A stretch of 64,000 bases of DNA from Chitinophagaceae bacterium (GTDB lineage: Bacteria > Bacteroidota > Bacteroidia > Chitinophagales > Chitinophagaceae): positions 434,001 through 498,000 of the forward strand of contig JADKKA010000018.1 of assembly GCA_016720745.1 (NCBI GenBank), in the 5' to 3' direction. Shown here one piece after another: positions 10,701-19,460 of the stretch. The notes beneath the pieces were generated by a model that was not told the DNA's origin, did not search any database, and worked only from the letters and a program-made list of their open reading frames with translations. A program made the position numbers and the translations under genes. Numbering within the stretch: the stretch's first letter is position 1; each line of letters begins with the position of its first letter.

Positions 10701-12101
10701 GACGGCATTTACTTTGGACAGACCTGCATCCCTGAGTTTTTTCACCGCAGCGCCATCTTTAAAATTGACGGCTGCCTGTGTCTTATTGGTATTGAGCAGT
10801 TCAACGCTTTTTAAATGGTTCACCGGATTCACAAAACCGCTGAACATGATTTCACCGGCTTTGAGTTTGGTAAAGATATTTTCTGCGAGACCGTTTTTCA
10901 CCAAACCGATCCCCGCACTGCGCAGGGAAGGCAGTCCTTCTTCAGTATCATTTTTATCATCGGTAATCGCCGGACCGCAATCCTCATTGTCAATCGGCAT
11001 CACCAGGTTTTTGAAATAATCATTGTCCACCATCTGGAAGAAACTGTAATTGCTGAAATCGGCCAGCAGGGATCCTGTTTTTTCTACAATGGTCTCCGTA
11101 TGGGAAATCAGTTTGACGGCTGCTGCATCGGTATCATAGGTCACAACATCAAATTCGTCTGTATTCAGTTTCAGTACTCCTTTGTCAATTGAACTTCCGC
11201 CCTTGGGGGCAGCATAAAATCCTGCTGCAGTGGATTCATAGGAAGTATTAGGCGCTACGATGGCCACTTCTTCCGCAAAATTCAGGTTGGTGGGTACGAT
11301 CCGCACGGTTCCCTTGCCAGCTGTGGGGGCTGCAGGTAATACAAAATCAATAACAAGTCCGAGTTTGCGCAGGATCACCGGATAACTGGTGATAACGGAA
11401 AACACATCATGGTATTCAAATTCCTTGGGTGCAATAGCAGCAGGACCTTTGACGATTTTATTTTCATTTTTAGCGAAATAGTTATGCAATTGCCCGATAT
11501 CGGTTGTAAGATTGGGTTGCTGCTTATAAGGAATTACTTTTTCACCTGCGAGTTTCTGTTTCACTTCCGTTAAACCGCCATGTCCTTTTTTTATAAAATC
11601 AGCCCTTGTGATCCGGCGGTTAGTATTGGTGATGGGATTGGTTTGGGTCAGCGTGACTTTGGAAATCGGACTGAGTTTGGTGTATTCCTTTGTATAAAAA
11701 CTGGCCTTAGGCATTTCATTCATTTTCAGATTGCCCACTTCCTTATAGGTATCGAAAATGAAATTGCTGATATGCTTAACCGGGTAGGATTTGATTTTGA
11801 TGGCTGAAAGGTTCGGCGTACCGAATCCCTTTACCTTGATGCCACTATGGAATAATTTTTCATAGAGTGCCGGGTTCCATTTGGCGGTAACCGGTTTGAG
11901 TTCAGCAGGGGTGCCGTTATTCCATTGCACATAGAATAAGGCCTGCTGTACTTTCTCCATCCACTTTAAAATATCCGGGAAAGCGGCCAGGGTGGTTTCA
12001 GCAGGAGTTTCCAGTTGCACATTGATCATGGCACTGAGCATCCACTTACCGGATTTGTAATCCTTCCAGGGGCAGGTGGTGATGATTAATTTTTGGCCCA
12101 T
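7767..12101 (-). CDS. Giant protein of unknown function (1444 aa)
   Basis: The frame is intact and starts at the ATG at 12101 (MGQKLIITTCPWKDYKSG). No signal peptide, membrane segment or catalytic motif is recognised. The protein looks like a chain of beta-rich domains: a stretch FRMQVNTGLAPKTLPMLRFG leads into YRLKVRTVDIAGNSLP, which resembles an Ig/Fn3-like segment, and the C-terminal third is rich in short beta strands and ends EERLVFMDVFEVNGSV. Composition is ordinary for the genome, with no sign of decay. It lies 283 nt downstream of the Tat-leader giant gene on the same strand; the shared size and adjacency suggest that the two products work together, which is inference. A large surface, tail-like or secreted structural role is possible but unproven. 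Confidence 0.75.
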   Translation of the reverse strand: MGQKLIITTCPWKDYKSGKWMLSAMINVQLETPAETTLAAFPDILKWMEKVQQALFYVQWNNGTPAELKPVTAKWNPALYEKLFHSGIKVKGFGTPNLSAIKIKSYPVKHISNFIFDTYKEVGNLKMNEMPKASFYTKEYTKLSPISKVTLTQTNPITNTNRRITRADFIKKGHGGLTEVKQKLAGEKVIPYKQQPNLTTDIGQLHNYFAKNENKIVKGPAAIAPKEFEYHDVFSVITSYPVILRKLGLVIDFVLPAAPTAGKGTVRIVPTNLNFAEEVAIVAPNTSYESTAAGFYAAPKGGSSIDKGVLKLNTDEFDVVTYDTDAAAVKLISHTETIVEKTGSLLADFSNYSFFQMVDNDYFKNLVMPIDNEDCGPAITDDKNDTEEGLPSLRSAGIGLVKNGLAENIFTKLKAGEIMFSGFVNPVNHLKSVELLNTNKTQAAVNFKDGAAVKKLRDAGLSKVNAVISNPVVLPPASQTLFADDIVQGYRMDIAYEDKPTQWYSLHKRKNSYGFQPVGAPAEPIALTEDELVDEGCLNIALVEDENDDEKDTDKVNEVIARWQGWSLSVPKPGKGINEDNANIVSSDDAEKSKYKLKDNVPFRMQVNTGLAPKTLPMLRFGRNYRLKVRTVDIAGNSLPHDVVPENANIALKTGIKYLRYEPLPVPVLVGTDEIASKTNDKIRERDGESLEHMVVRSNVGVSTADYEKNNPTNIYPEGSTVPQNTITWKQEAVRHFKAPRCSQQMVETHGLFDDGIGNPTNAKANYDFIKGRDEKLDEADPALRAKQANTTDSNLPIEYLADPMAAGVVLLMNSNTTFESNWKKDQARKFSFYFDDEVTDASANTIINKESWKNPKSFRIQLLEGNGAVEWIRAQRILIITLPKSAEVEIRYASFWRPDDVDRYSAMQPIVAKGTNNLRSLDYAKRGLHWMFSPWRKIRLVHAVQQPLEKPQFEAGSLKSERGYNDTFTKLNAMMKVHGSSTDKVDIEASWTEQVDDLKNTNIITGQFNTHVATLQVAYCNKKLLSSAEKTAGTAEERRFPQLHHPFNDTKHRMINYRGVATSRYREYFTGIIDTGEKTGKPVNLTQVGDQVKVNILSTARPATAVVEYVVPSFNWLTNDKGTEITRMRTGNIRVYLQRPWFSSGDDEMLGVLLPIKNVMLSDAGKLHCTVWGKDPVFNSPELNGTNYPQVENFPFAAAYDTVSLSEDENTKMTVAAYKVLFDEEKQLHYADVPIQINQAYFPFVRLCVARYQQHSLKINSKDCCLGPATTVDWLQIVPVRYTALYFKGGKNEFDVALRGTAPYGFTGQKFLNDGTQSPSRSKITVTIENTVLGKKEDAFVSINDRSQGINTSIFTKQYYLDRSQFRGTQIEFVERITLGAGYASQPFRVVIREYELHEFDPLRVQEEEQKKSFNPSVSKVNPGPRYEERLVFMDVFEVNGSV

Positions 12102-12110
12102 AAATGTAGA

Positions 12111-12360
12111 TATTAGTTATTGGGTATTAGATATTGGGATTCCGATTGTTTATACTTCCTCTTTTCTCTTTATATTTCACGCTCCACCGGAAGACTTTTC
12201 AATTTTCCCTTTTCAATTTATTTGGATCTTCTTTAGTTTAGGTATTAGTTATTGGATATTTGTTATTGGGATTCCGATTATTGGAATTTTCTTGCTTCTC
12301 CACTCCATTCACGCTCAACGGAAGATTTTAAATTTTTCCCTTTTGATTTATTTGGTTCTT
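12111..12360 (-). repeat. Imperfect tandem duplication of about 130 bp between the two giant genes
   Basis: Two diverged copies lie at about 12111-12230 and 12243-12360, offset by 130-132 nt. Shared blocks in order are TATTAGTTATTGG, ATTGGGATTCCGATT, TTCACGCTC with GGAAGA, and TTATTTGG followed by TCTT. The tract is AT-rich and non-coding. It separates the two giant genes and therefore occupies the leader of the downstream 1444-aa gene. Confidence 0.8.
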
Positions 12361-12384
12361 GTGTCTTGTTTCTTTTCTCTTTTT

Positions 12385-15300
12385 TTACGCAGCAAACGTA
12401 TCACAGTATTCCAACCAATCCTTCTCACTCACCAGCATGGTAAAGGTGGGGTCAGCACCGGCGCCGGCGAATTCACGGGAGGTTTCGAGCTTGACTGTTT
12501 TACTGAAGAAGAAGATTTCAATCTTGATCTTCAATGTGGCCTTGCCCCATACTTTGGTGACTTTGTCCTTGCCATTGACGGTTTCGAGATTGGCAGTAAG
12601 ACTGAGCAGGAATTCCAGACTCACTGTTATCAGTCCCAGTACACTCAATGCCCCGTTGATCCTTACATATCCTTCAATGGTGATTTCTTTTCCATCATCA
12701 TCCTTCTTGGTGATTTTGAAATAGACACCACCCATGATACTCACGGCCCCGCTGGCTACACCGAGATTAATGGAAGCAGCTGCCCCAAACTCTAATGCAG
12801 CTTCGAGGGTGCGTAATCCCTTTACATCAAATTCCATGGCTAAGAAACCTCCACCACCCAATGCCGAAACCGTGAGCTGGAAGGGCTGGTGTTTCTCACA
12901 GAAATTAAAACGCATGATCAGCGGACCACCGGTAAAGGAAAGACTGACGGAGGCACCGAGATTGATATTACGCAGACTGAAAGCACCTAATTGTACATCT
13001 GGCAGGGCCAGGGTATAACCGGAAGTAATACCACTGGTGGTAATATCCAGGAAGGGAGGATCACTGAATCCATCCGCCGGAATAAATTTCTGCAATACAT
13101 TGATGAATGTAAGCGGACCCAGGAATTCCAATGCCGGGTTCTTCATGTCCACGGTGAAGTCCGTCTTGGTATTGGCTCCTGTTTTGAACCCGACTTTTTT
13201 GAAACCCACTTTGGCTAATCCTGCCAGGATGATATCAAAACCGCTGATGGATGAATCCACAATCAGCGCATTGGGTTTATTGCCCTTGTAACGGTAGAGA
13301 CTGGTTTCAATGATCAGTCTGGCATCATTGGCCGGATCAAAAGTCAGCATCTTGCCAAAGAAATCCTGTTTCACCAGTTTGGCACCCTTCCAGGTGTACT
13401 GGGTGATACGGGCTTCGTCGGTCTCAATATTTTTTAATGCGGGAATGGGAGATTCCCCGGCGAGTAAATCGGTAGTGGCTTTGATGATACTGCTCAGTGG
13501 AATAATTCCGAATAATTTGGCGCTTGTATCAAAAAAGGAGGCCGGATCCATCAGCTTATTCTTTACATCTTCAATCTTGCCGCTGATGGCGCCATAGGTT
13601 CTGGATAAACCTGTGATGGAAAAATTTGGAGAAAGACTGCCACCGGTTTTATTACCGCTGCCATTGAAGTTCACCGCCATTTTGCTGGTGGAGGGATGCA
13701 GTTTAGCGATCACACCCCCGGCATTGCGGTCATCTTCCAGTTGTATTTTCAGCGGTTTGCGCTGTCCGGTAATATTTTCCACGGCAGAAACAAATACATC
13801 CAGGGATTCAGTGGATGGAATAAATCCGGGTGATTCATTTTTATCAAAGCGCCCGTTGAAAATCACTGAAGCCGTTTCATAATGTGTTTCCCCGGGTTTA
13901 GTGCTACGGGCCAGGGCCAGTTGCTGATTGCGGAATGAAACTTTCCCGATCGGATTATTATTATAGGCGCTGTTCAGTTTATTGATATTGCCTTCATGAA
14001 AAGCCTGGCTATCATTTAGAGACACATTGGTACTGACAAAGACCAGCGGCATTTCAAAACTCACATCACCGCCATCAAAGTCGTAGCCCACCAGTTTAAA
14101 GACAAATGGTTTGCCATTGGCCATGGTGGGAACAAACTGGTGATCATCGTTGCCGCTGATGCTGCTGGTGAATTTTGAAGGAGATTTGATCGTGGGGGTA
14201 GCGGCCGTAATGATTTTGATAGTAGAAAAAGGAAAAGCATTGTGTTTATTTTCCTTGTTCACCGGATTGTATTTCTTTTCTTCTTCGGTGATGGCAACAA
14301 AATAACGTTGCCAGTTACCGGCAAAACCGTTCTTGGGTTTACGTTCGGTGATGCGAACCAGCGCGGCTTCATGTCCGAATGGATACATATTACCTGCATA
14401 CACCACTTCCACATAATGATCACGGGCCAGGGTGGCTATATGTTTCCACTTCAGCATGTTCAGGTCGCTGAGTACACTTTTCAGTTCTGGTCTTTTGAAT
14501 TCCACGATGGCATCCAGCCAGGCGCCGAGGGAACTCAGCATCAGGTTATTGACCTGGATGGGCTTGGGTGTAAAACCGCTAATCCCGAAATTGCTGGTCT
14601 GGTGGACAATACAATGGCGGTCGTCATTATATAATGAAGTGATAAACTTATTCAGTCCGACCATATCCATTTTCCCATCGGGAGAATAATCGCGTTCCGG
14701 TTTCTGTGTCCAGTCGCCGTTAATATCTGTTCCCCAGAGGGCGCGGATGGTTTTAATTCCCTTGGTGGCTCTGGAATTATCGAGGGTACCGCGGCAGTTG
14801 GTACTGGCGAGGCGGGTATGCCAGAGTTCGTAGGTTGAAAACTGTGTGCCCTGCAGGTCGGGGCGGTTTTGCAATAAGGCTTCCTGTTTCCAGGCCGCGT
14901 ATTGATTGGGAGAAAGGAATAAACGATAAGGGGCTTCGATGGATGTTTCGTTTTCACCGATGGGAGCGGGTTTATTGCTGCTGAGAAAGGCACTGATATT
15001 GGCCAGCAGTCCTGCATCATTCTTTATCACCGCAATGGGTAATTCATTCTTTGCAATGGTATTGGCTTCATCTTTACCGGCGGCACGGTTATTCCGGTTC
15101 AGTTCAACCTGTCTGCGTAAGGTATCGCGGCTATTCACTGGTGGAGTGGTGATCCGGCGATTAGGGTTATTATTATTGTTGTTGTTATTGTTATTAGGAA
15201 GATTGACCGGTTCATTCTTGATCGGTTCAATATTTTTGGGTGCGAGTATATTTTTATTATCGTAGATGGGAGTGCGGATATCTTCTACCGAAAATACAGG

Positions 15301-15930
15301 AGTACAGGTGGCTCTTTTATTCACCACCATTTGGAAACTGCTCCAGTCAAGCAGGGCACTGGGAGCAAGCGCAATACTATCTTTTCCTTTTGTATCGAAT
15401 ACCAGTCTTGTTTTACCGGAGATATAGGTTTTAGCCGGAGGAATAATGCTTTTTAATCCGGGATTGATATTGGGATTTCCAATAATCATGGCTGACAGCG
15501 TCGGTTCATTGGGATTATTCCATTTCAGGTCTTTCTTCGCGGCTTCATCCAGGTTGGCCTGTCCTTCTTCGCCGCCGGTTTCTTCCCAGGCCTGTTCGGC
15601 AATGCTTTGGGGTTGAAATTCCACCAGTAGCAGGAAGGGGCCGGCGGTTTTGATCAGTGATTTATTGTCGGGCGATTTTTTATAACCGGTGAAAGTCAGT
15701 TTCAGTTCGAGCAGGTCCTGTGGGCGGAACAGTACCAGTTCGGTTTTATCGCTGAGGAAGCCGGCGGTTTCGAAGAGGGCGTCGGCGAGATCATTGGTAT
15801 TACCGGCGATGGCGGGTGCAGCGCCGATACCGGTGCCGAGTCCCAGTAATTTAAGCAGCTTACGGCGTGTTTTACTTTGCGGGGTATGGGCAGCTGTGGG
15901 CTGGTCCTGGTTTTGGCCGGTCTTTTTCAT
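12385..15930 (-). CDS. Giant secreted protein of unknown function with Tat-like leader (1181 aa)
   Basis: The ATG at 15930 opens MKKTGQNQ..., and TRRKLLKLLGLGTGIGAAPA at residues 21-40 fits the twin-arginine signal pattern (S/T-R-R-x-F-L-K with Leu for Phe). Residues 246-255 are a run of ten Asn coded by an AAY triplet tract at about 15166-15195, probably a flexible linker. The last 300 residues alternate glycine and hydrophobic positions in strand-like units (LGAFSLRNINLGASVSLSF, ASINLGVASGAVSIMGGVYF, GYVRINGALSVLGLITVSLE), suggesting an extended amphipathic beta structure. No enzyme motif is seen. It is upstream of the 1444-aa gene on the same strand. Export through Tat would imply folding or cofactor loading in the cytoplasm; this is inference. 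Confidence 0.78.
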   Translation of the reverse strand: MKKTGQNQDQPTAAHTPQSKTRRKLLKLLGLGTGIGAAPAIAGNTNDLADALFETAGFLSDKTELVLFRPQDLLELKLTFTGYKKSPDNKSLIKTAGPFLLLVEFQPQSIAEQAWEETGGEEGQANLDEAAKKDLKWNNPNEPTLSAMIIGNPNINPGLKSIIPPAKTYISGKTRLVFDTKGKDSIALAPSALLDWSSFQMVVNKRATCTPVFSVEDIRTPIYDNKNILAPKNIEPIKNEPVNLPNNNNNNNNNNPNRRITTPPVNSRDTLRRQVELNRNNRAAGKDEANTIAKNELPIAVIKNDAGLLANISAFLSSNKPAPIGENETSIEAPYRLFLSPNQYAAWKQEALLQNRPDLQGTQFSTYELWHTRLASTNCRGTLDNSRATKGIKTIRALWGTDINGDWTQKPERDYSPDGKMDMVGLNKFITSLYNDDRHCIVHQTSNFGISGFTPKPIQVNNLMLSSLGAWLDAIVEFKRPELKSVLSDLNMLKWKHIATLARDHYVEVVYAGNMYPFGHEAALVRITERKPKNGFAGNWQRYFVAITEEEKKYNPVNKENKHNAFPFSTIKIITAATPTIKSPSKFTSSISGNDDHQFVPTMANGKPFVFKLVGYDFDGGDVSFEMPLVFVSTNVSLNDSQAFHEGNINKLNSAYNNNPIGKVSFRNQQLALARSTKPGETHYETASVIFNGRFDKNESPGFIPSTESLDVFVSAVENITGQRKPLKIQLEDDRNAGGVIAKLHPSTSKMAVNFNGSGNKTGGSLSPNFSITGLSRTYGAISGKIEDVKNKLMDPASFFDTSAKLFGIIPLSSIIKATTDLLAGESPIPALKNIETDEARITQYTWKGAKLVKQDFFGKMLTFDPANDARLIIETSLYRYKGNKPNALIVDSSISGFDIILAGLAKVGFKKVGFKTGANTKTDFTVDMKNPALEFLGPLTFINVLQKFIPADGFSDPPFLDITTSGITSGYTLALPDVQLGAFSLRNINLGASVSLSFTGGPLIMRFNFCEKHQPFQLTVSALGGGGFLAMEFDVKGLRTLEAALEFGAAASINLGVASGAVSIMGGVYFKITKKDDDGKEITIEGYVRINGALSVLGLITVSLEFLLSLTANLETVNGKDKVTKVWGKATLKIKIEIFFFSKTVKLETSREFAGAGADPTFTMLVSEKDWLEYCDTFAA

Positions 15931-16048
15931 ACAGGAAGGTGTAATGGTTGGTAACCAAACTTAAATTTTTTTGGGAAGAAAAAGGCTAAGGGGGATAATT
16001 ATTGGAAAATATTTTCTGGTGGGTGGGGTTAAAGCTGATTTTGCTTCG

Positions 16049-16213
16049 CTCGAAGAGTCCTTTGGACAAAATGAGAGAGGATTAACCGCTGAGCCGCAGC
16101 CGACGTTGAGGTTTCGCAGAGGGAGCTAAATTTGGTCTCGGAAATTCTTTGCATATACTAGCGTCTTTGCGCCTTCGCGCCTGCCTGCTGGTAGGCAGGG
16201 TTAAATCTCTCTG
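16049..16213. repeat. Dispersed mosaic repeat, related to 52284-52465
   Basis: The 31-nt string from CTCGAAGAGTCC to AAATGAGAGAG at 16049-16079 recurs exactly at 52284-52314 in the same orientation. The block at about 16163-16213 matches 52411-52465 in the opposite orientation, including the palindromic CCTGCCT...AGGCAGG core and GCGCAAAG units. Non-coding, except that its end supplies the 3' end of the neighbouring membrane-protein gene. Confidence 0.85.
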
Positions 16214-16812
16214 CCCACAGGGCTCTGCGAGCGAAGACTCTGTGTTCTCATGTTCTCAGCGGTGAAAATCTCCGCCACCCCCTCTTCTCCTTTAAATAAA
16301 TACTTCCTCTCCCCTCCAATAATCCAATAATCTTCCCCGCTTTGTTCCACCCGGATAGACTCCGGATCATTCCAGAATACTACATTATTGATTTTATGTG
16401 AGATAATTTCACCCGCACGACTATAATGCACATGGACACTGCTGCCAATTAAGCCGGTTTCATAGATATAGAAAGTTATTTTCGGAAAGTGATGACGGCC
16501 CACATAGCGGTCAAAGAGTCCGGTGTTTTTGTCATCGAGTTTGGACCATAAAAATCCAAAAAAGGCTACGGCTATTGACAGTAGTGAAAAGAAGACCAGT
16601 CCCAGCCATTGCTTTGTTTGCAGCGGTGGGGTATAGGAGCGGTAAATGGAGCGGATCAGTAAGAAGAGTAAGACCAGACAAATAATCGCGGAAAGGATAT
16701 AGAGTCCCATATTCCAGGAAGGAATCAGAGAAACACTACTGCTGATCAGCCAGAGCGTCAGAAGAGTGAGAAACAGAAACCCTGCATAGCGGAAGTAGTT
16801 GTTTTTTTTCAT
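16201..16812 (-). CDS. Small membrane protein of unknown function
   Basis: The product is 203 aa. Three hydrophobic helices lie in the first half, at about 9-28 (YAGFLFLTLLTLWLISS), 34-54 (GLYILSAIICLVLLFLLI) and 68-88 (WLGLVFFSLLSIAVAFFGF). A soluble C-terminal beta-rich part follows (ITFYIYETGLIGSSVHVHY). The last 19 residues (ENMRTQSLRSQSPVGREI) and the stop codon are encoded by the dispersed repeat that abuts the gene, so the native C-terminus may have been replaced. No family is recognised. Confidence 0.65.
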   Translation of the reverse strand: MKKNNYFRYAGFLFLTLLTLWLISSSVSLIPSWNMGLYILSAIICLVLLFLLIRSIYRSYTPPLQTKQWLGLVFFSLLSIAVAFFGFLWSKLDDKNTGLFDRYVGRHHFPKITFYIYETGLIGSSVHVHYSRAGEIISHKINNVVFWNDPESIRVEQSGEDYWIIGGERKYLFKGEEGVAEIFTAENMRTQSLRSQSPVGREI

Positions 16813-16937
16813 GAACAGCTTTTCAGTGTTTCAAGATGAATTTTTTTAACCACGGAGAGCACGGCGAATCACGGCGACGATAACGCTGTGCAGCGCAGTG
16901 TTCGCAGTGGTTTAATTTTATAGGTTAGTGTATCGTA

Positions 16938-17276
16938 TCACAATTCCCTTAAAGCCACTTCATTTAATCTGGCCTTCGCCTCTTTCCAGTCCGGCATTGC
17001 ATCCGCTTCCCATACCACCGTCCTGATCCGGCTGGACAGCTGCTTTGTTTTCTTCATCGCCTCCTTATGGGCACCACTATTACGGTATTGCAGCATCGCG
17101 TCCTGGTCCTGCCAGGCCGTGAGGGTATAACCAATCCGCCAGCCACCATTGCCGACCCAGACATGCAGACAACCTGTTGCCTCCCTTGCCTGCCGGGTAG
17201 AGCGGGAAGCATGACGTACAAAGGCAAAGAAGCGCCAGAAATTTTTGACATGCAGTTCGGTGGCGACAATGAGCAT
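16938..17276 (-). CDS. Monooxygenase-like dimeric alpha/beta-barrel protein
   Basis: The product is 112 aa from the ATG at 17276; an in-frame TTG at 17300 would add eight residues. It starts MLIVATELHVKNFWRFFAFV. The pattern of a short strand, a helix with paired arginines, then GCLHVWVGNGGWRIGYTLT and AWQDQDAMLQYRNSGAHKEA resembles the antibiotic-biosynthesis-monooxygenase / DUF3291-like fold, in which small proteins dimerise to bind aromatic compounds or haem. Identification is by fold pattern only and the substrate is unknown. Upstream DNA at 16813-16937 contains a degenerate dispersed repeat (ACCACGGAGAGCACGG). Confidence 0.6.
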   Translation of the reverse strand: MLIVATELHVKNFWRFFAFVRHASRSTRQAREATGCLHVWVGNGGWRIGYTLTAWQDQDAMLQYRNSGAHKEAMKKTKQLSSRIRTVVWEADAMPDWKEAKARLNEVALREL

Positions 17277-17475
17277 GTGCGGTTTAATTTTTCTTGCCAA
17301 CTGACTATTGAAGTTATGGATTCTCTAACATTGCATTCAAAGTAAGATAAGCGAAAGCTCTTTATTTTTTTAGAATTATGTATCACCGGGAACTTGTTCT
17401 GCAGTAATATGGGGCTGCAAAATTTCCATTGCGCCCTTTGGAAAATAACCGAACTTCAGTACCTAAAAACCAACA

Positions 17476-18339
17476 GTGAAATACATTTCTATAATACTTC
17501 TGATCTGTCTTTATTCCTGCCACAACTCGCAAAAGATTTCCAGATCAGTTTTTAAAAAAGTTTTAAATGACAGCAGTGCACGGATTCATTCTTTAAGTGA
17601 GCCTGCAGATAAAGAAAAGGCATATTTTATCACTCCTTCCGGAAAGAAAGTCCTGCTCGTAAAATATACTCCTGAGAATCCCGTAAGTATAAGCCCGGAA
17701 CAGCTACCCCCACCCCCTCCCGATGATTCCGGGGTGCCACAAGGGATTGCCCCGCCACCACCAGAAATAACAGTGGCAGGAGTAAACGATCCTTTTAAAG
17801 GGAAGATCCGGGTTGCACCTAAAACGACTTTTTCAACAAAGCGGGCAGAGAAATTCAGAACAATTAAAGAGCTATACAATGAACTTCCCTCTAAAGAGAC
17901 CATGAATAATCTGGCTATTGGCCGCCGGGAAGAAAGAGTTCCGGAAGAAGACAGAAATATTATAATCGAAAAAGCTTACCTCTATACCATTACATTGGAG
18001 GATGATAATGACCTGCATTTGTTAATTGGTAACACACCCGTTTATGATAAAGATGTCACCCGTGTGTTCAATGCAGAAATTGCAGCAATACCACCCGATG
18101 GTACTACCGAAGAGAAGGAAATGATCAGGGAAGTCAGGAGAATTGTAATTGGTGAAATGGTGGACATCCCACTTTGTGGCCGCAATAATTACCTGCAAGC
18201 TTACCGCAGGATCACAATTAAGGGTTCCTTGTTTTTTGACTCCCATCATGCAAAAAAACCTGCCAAGTGCAGAGAAGTTGAGGGAGAATCTGCCTGGGAA
18301 ATTCACCCGGTTAAAAGTATCCGTTTTTTTGATGAATGA
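17476..18339 (+). CDS. Lipoprotein of unknown function
   Basis: The product is 287 aa with a GTG start (GTG AAA TAC ATT), chosen because it gives a clean lipoprotein signal, MKYISIILLICLYSC, with Cys15 as the lipid attachment site; no ATG fits better. A proline-rich linker lies at about 75-100 (QLPPPPPDDSG and GIAPPPPEITV). The rest is mixed alpha/beta with no motif recognised. It is probably an outer-membrane or periplasmic lipoprotein, alone in its transcription unit. Confidence 0.65.
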   Translation: MKYISIILLICLYSCHNSQKISRSVFKKVLNDSSARIHSLSEPADKEKAYFITPSGKKVLLVKYTPENPVSISPEQLPPPPPDDSGVPQGIAPPPPEITVAGVNDPFKGKIRVAPKTTFSTKRAEKFRTIKELYNELPSKETMNNLAIGRREERVPEEDRNIIIEKAYLYTITLEDDNDLHLLIGNTPVYDKDVTRVFNAEIAAIPPDGTTEEKEMIREVRRIVIGEMVDIPLCGRNNYLQAYRRITIKGSLFFDSHHAKKPAKCREVEGESAWEIHPVKSIRFFDE

Positions 18340-18441
18340 TTTAGTTTAATAAACTTGTAAGCCATGAAGTGGTGATGTAAACTTTTCAGTTTATTAAATC
18401 CTAAACATTCTCACAAATCTTAAAAGTAGTAGCTGTTCACC

Positions 18442-19284
18442 ATGCCTAACTTATTTGAAAAATTCCAGCAAGATGGTTTTCTGGTACTGGAAAATTTCGT
18501 TCCCCATAAAGCCTGTGATGCCCTCATGCTTTGGGCCGAAGCACTCACATCAGATTTTGATTATAAAGGACATCCCTCCATATTTCAGACAGCAGATCAA
18601 AGCAAGAGCAGCGATGATTATTTTCTGGAATCGGGCGATAAAATCTCCTTCTTTTTTGAGAAAGATGCATTTGATGAAAAAGGGGAATTGAAACAGGACC
18701 TCTTTCATTCCCTTAATAAAATCGGACATGCCCTGCACGACCTGGATCCCATGTTCGCTTCCTTTTCAAGATCAAAAGAAATGAGGGAGCTGGCTGCTGA
18801 ACTGGGTTTGGAAGATCATGTGCTGATCCAGAGTATGATGATTTTCAAACATGCCAAAATCGGCGGCAAGGTAGATGTACACCAGGATGCGACCTTCCTT
18901 TACACCGAACCGCAGTCCTGTATCGGTTTCTGGTTTGCACTGGAAGATGCGACGATTGAAAACGGCTGCATGTGGGCAGCAGCAGGCGGACATAAAACCA
19001 GTCTGCGCAGCCGCTTCCAAAGAAAAGAAGGCGGCGGCACTGAAATGCAGATACTCGATGAGCAGCCCTATGATATAAATTCCATGAAGCCACTGGAAGT
19101 TCCCAAAGGAAGCTGTATTGTGCTTCATGGCCTTTTGCCCCATTACAGTTTACCCAATACCAGCGGCAAATCAAGACAGGCTTATGCCATTCATACCATC
19201 CACCGGGATGCAAACTACCCTGAATCAAACTGGCTGAGAAGAGAAAGAAAATCACTAAAAGGTTTTGAGCAATCTACTCCGTAA
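18442..19284 (+). CDS. Phytanoyl-CoA dioxygenase family protein
   Basis: 280 aa, Fe(II)/2-oxoglutarate-dependent dioxygenase of the PhyH family. The facial triad is visible as H147 and D149 (KVDVHQDATFLY) and H234 (GLLPHYSLPNTSG), with R245 (GKSRQAY) as the 2-oxoglutarate-binding arginine. The N-terminus FEKFQQDGFLVLENFV is the family's usual opening, and the length is normal. It is cytoplasmic and hydroxylates an unknown small molecule. It is flanked by unrelated lipoprotein and secreted-protein genes on the same strand, with gaps over 100 nt on each side. Confidence 0.88.
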   Translation: MPNLFEKFQQDGFLVLENFVPHKACDALMLWAEALTSDFDYKGHPSIFQTADQSKSSDDYFLESGDKISFFFEKDAFDEKGELKQDLFHSLNKIGHALHDLDPMFASFSRSKEMRELAAELGLEDHVLIQSMMIFKHAKIGGKVDVHQDATFLYTEPQSCIGFWFALEDATIENGCMWAAAGGHKTSLRSRFQRKEGGGTEMQILDEQPYDINSMKPLEVPKGSCIVLHGLLPHYSLPNTSGKSRQAYAIHTIHRDANYPESNWLRRERKSLKGFEQSTP

Positions 19285-19460
19285 AATAATTTGACATAAA
19301 TCATACTACCGATTTATGTCCTTCATTCTCAGGGAATAATAAACCTGGATAGAACTGTTTTTCGCATAACCATACCGGTTACTTATTCACAAAAGTTTTG
19401 ATGCAGATTTCTCAGTGTACATTCGCCGCGCCGCTCAAAAAAACGGTAGTATTAATAGCT

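Noticed and set aside
12076..12795. 239-aa plus-strand open frame over the end of the Tat-leader giant gene
   Set aside because: Antisense shadow plus the AT-rich tandem repeat; low-complexity Ile/Phe/Leu composition.
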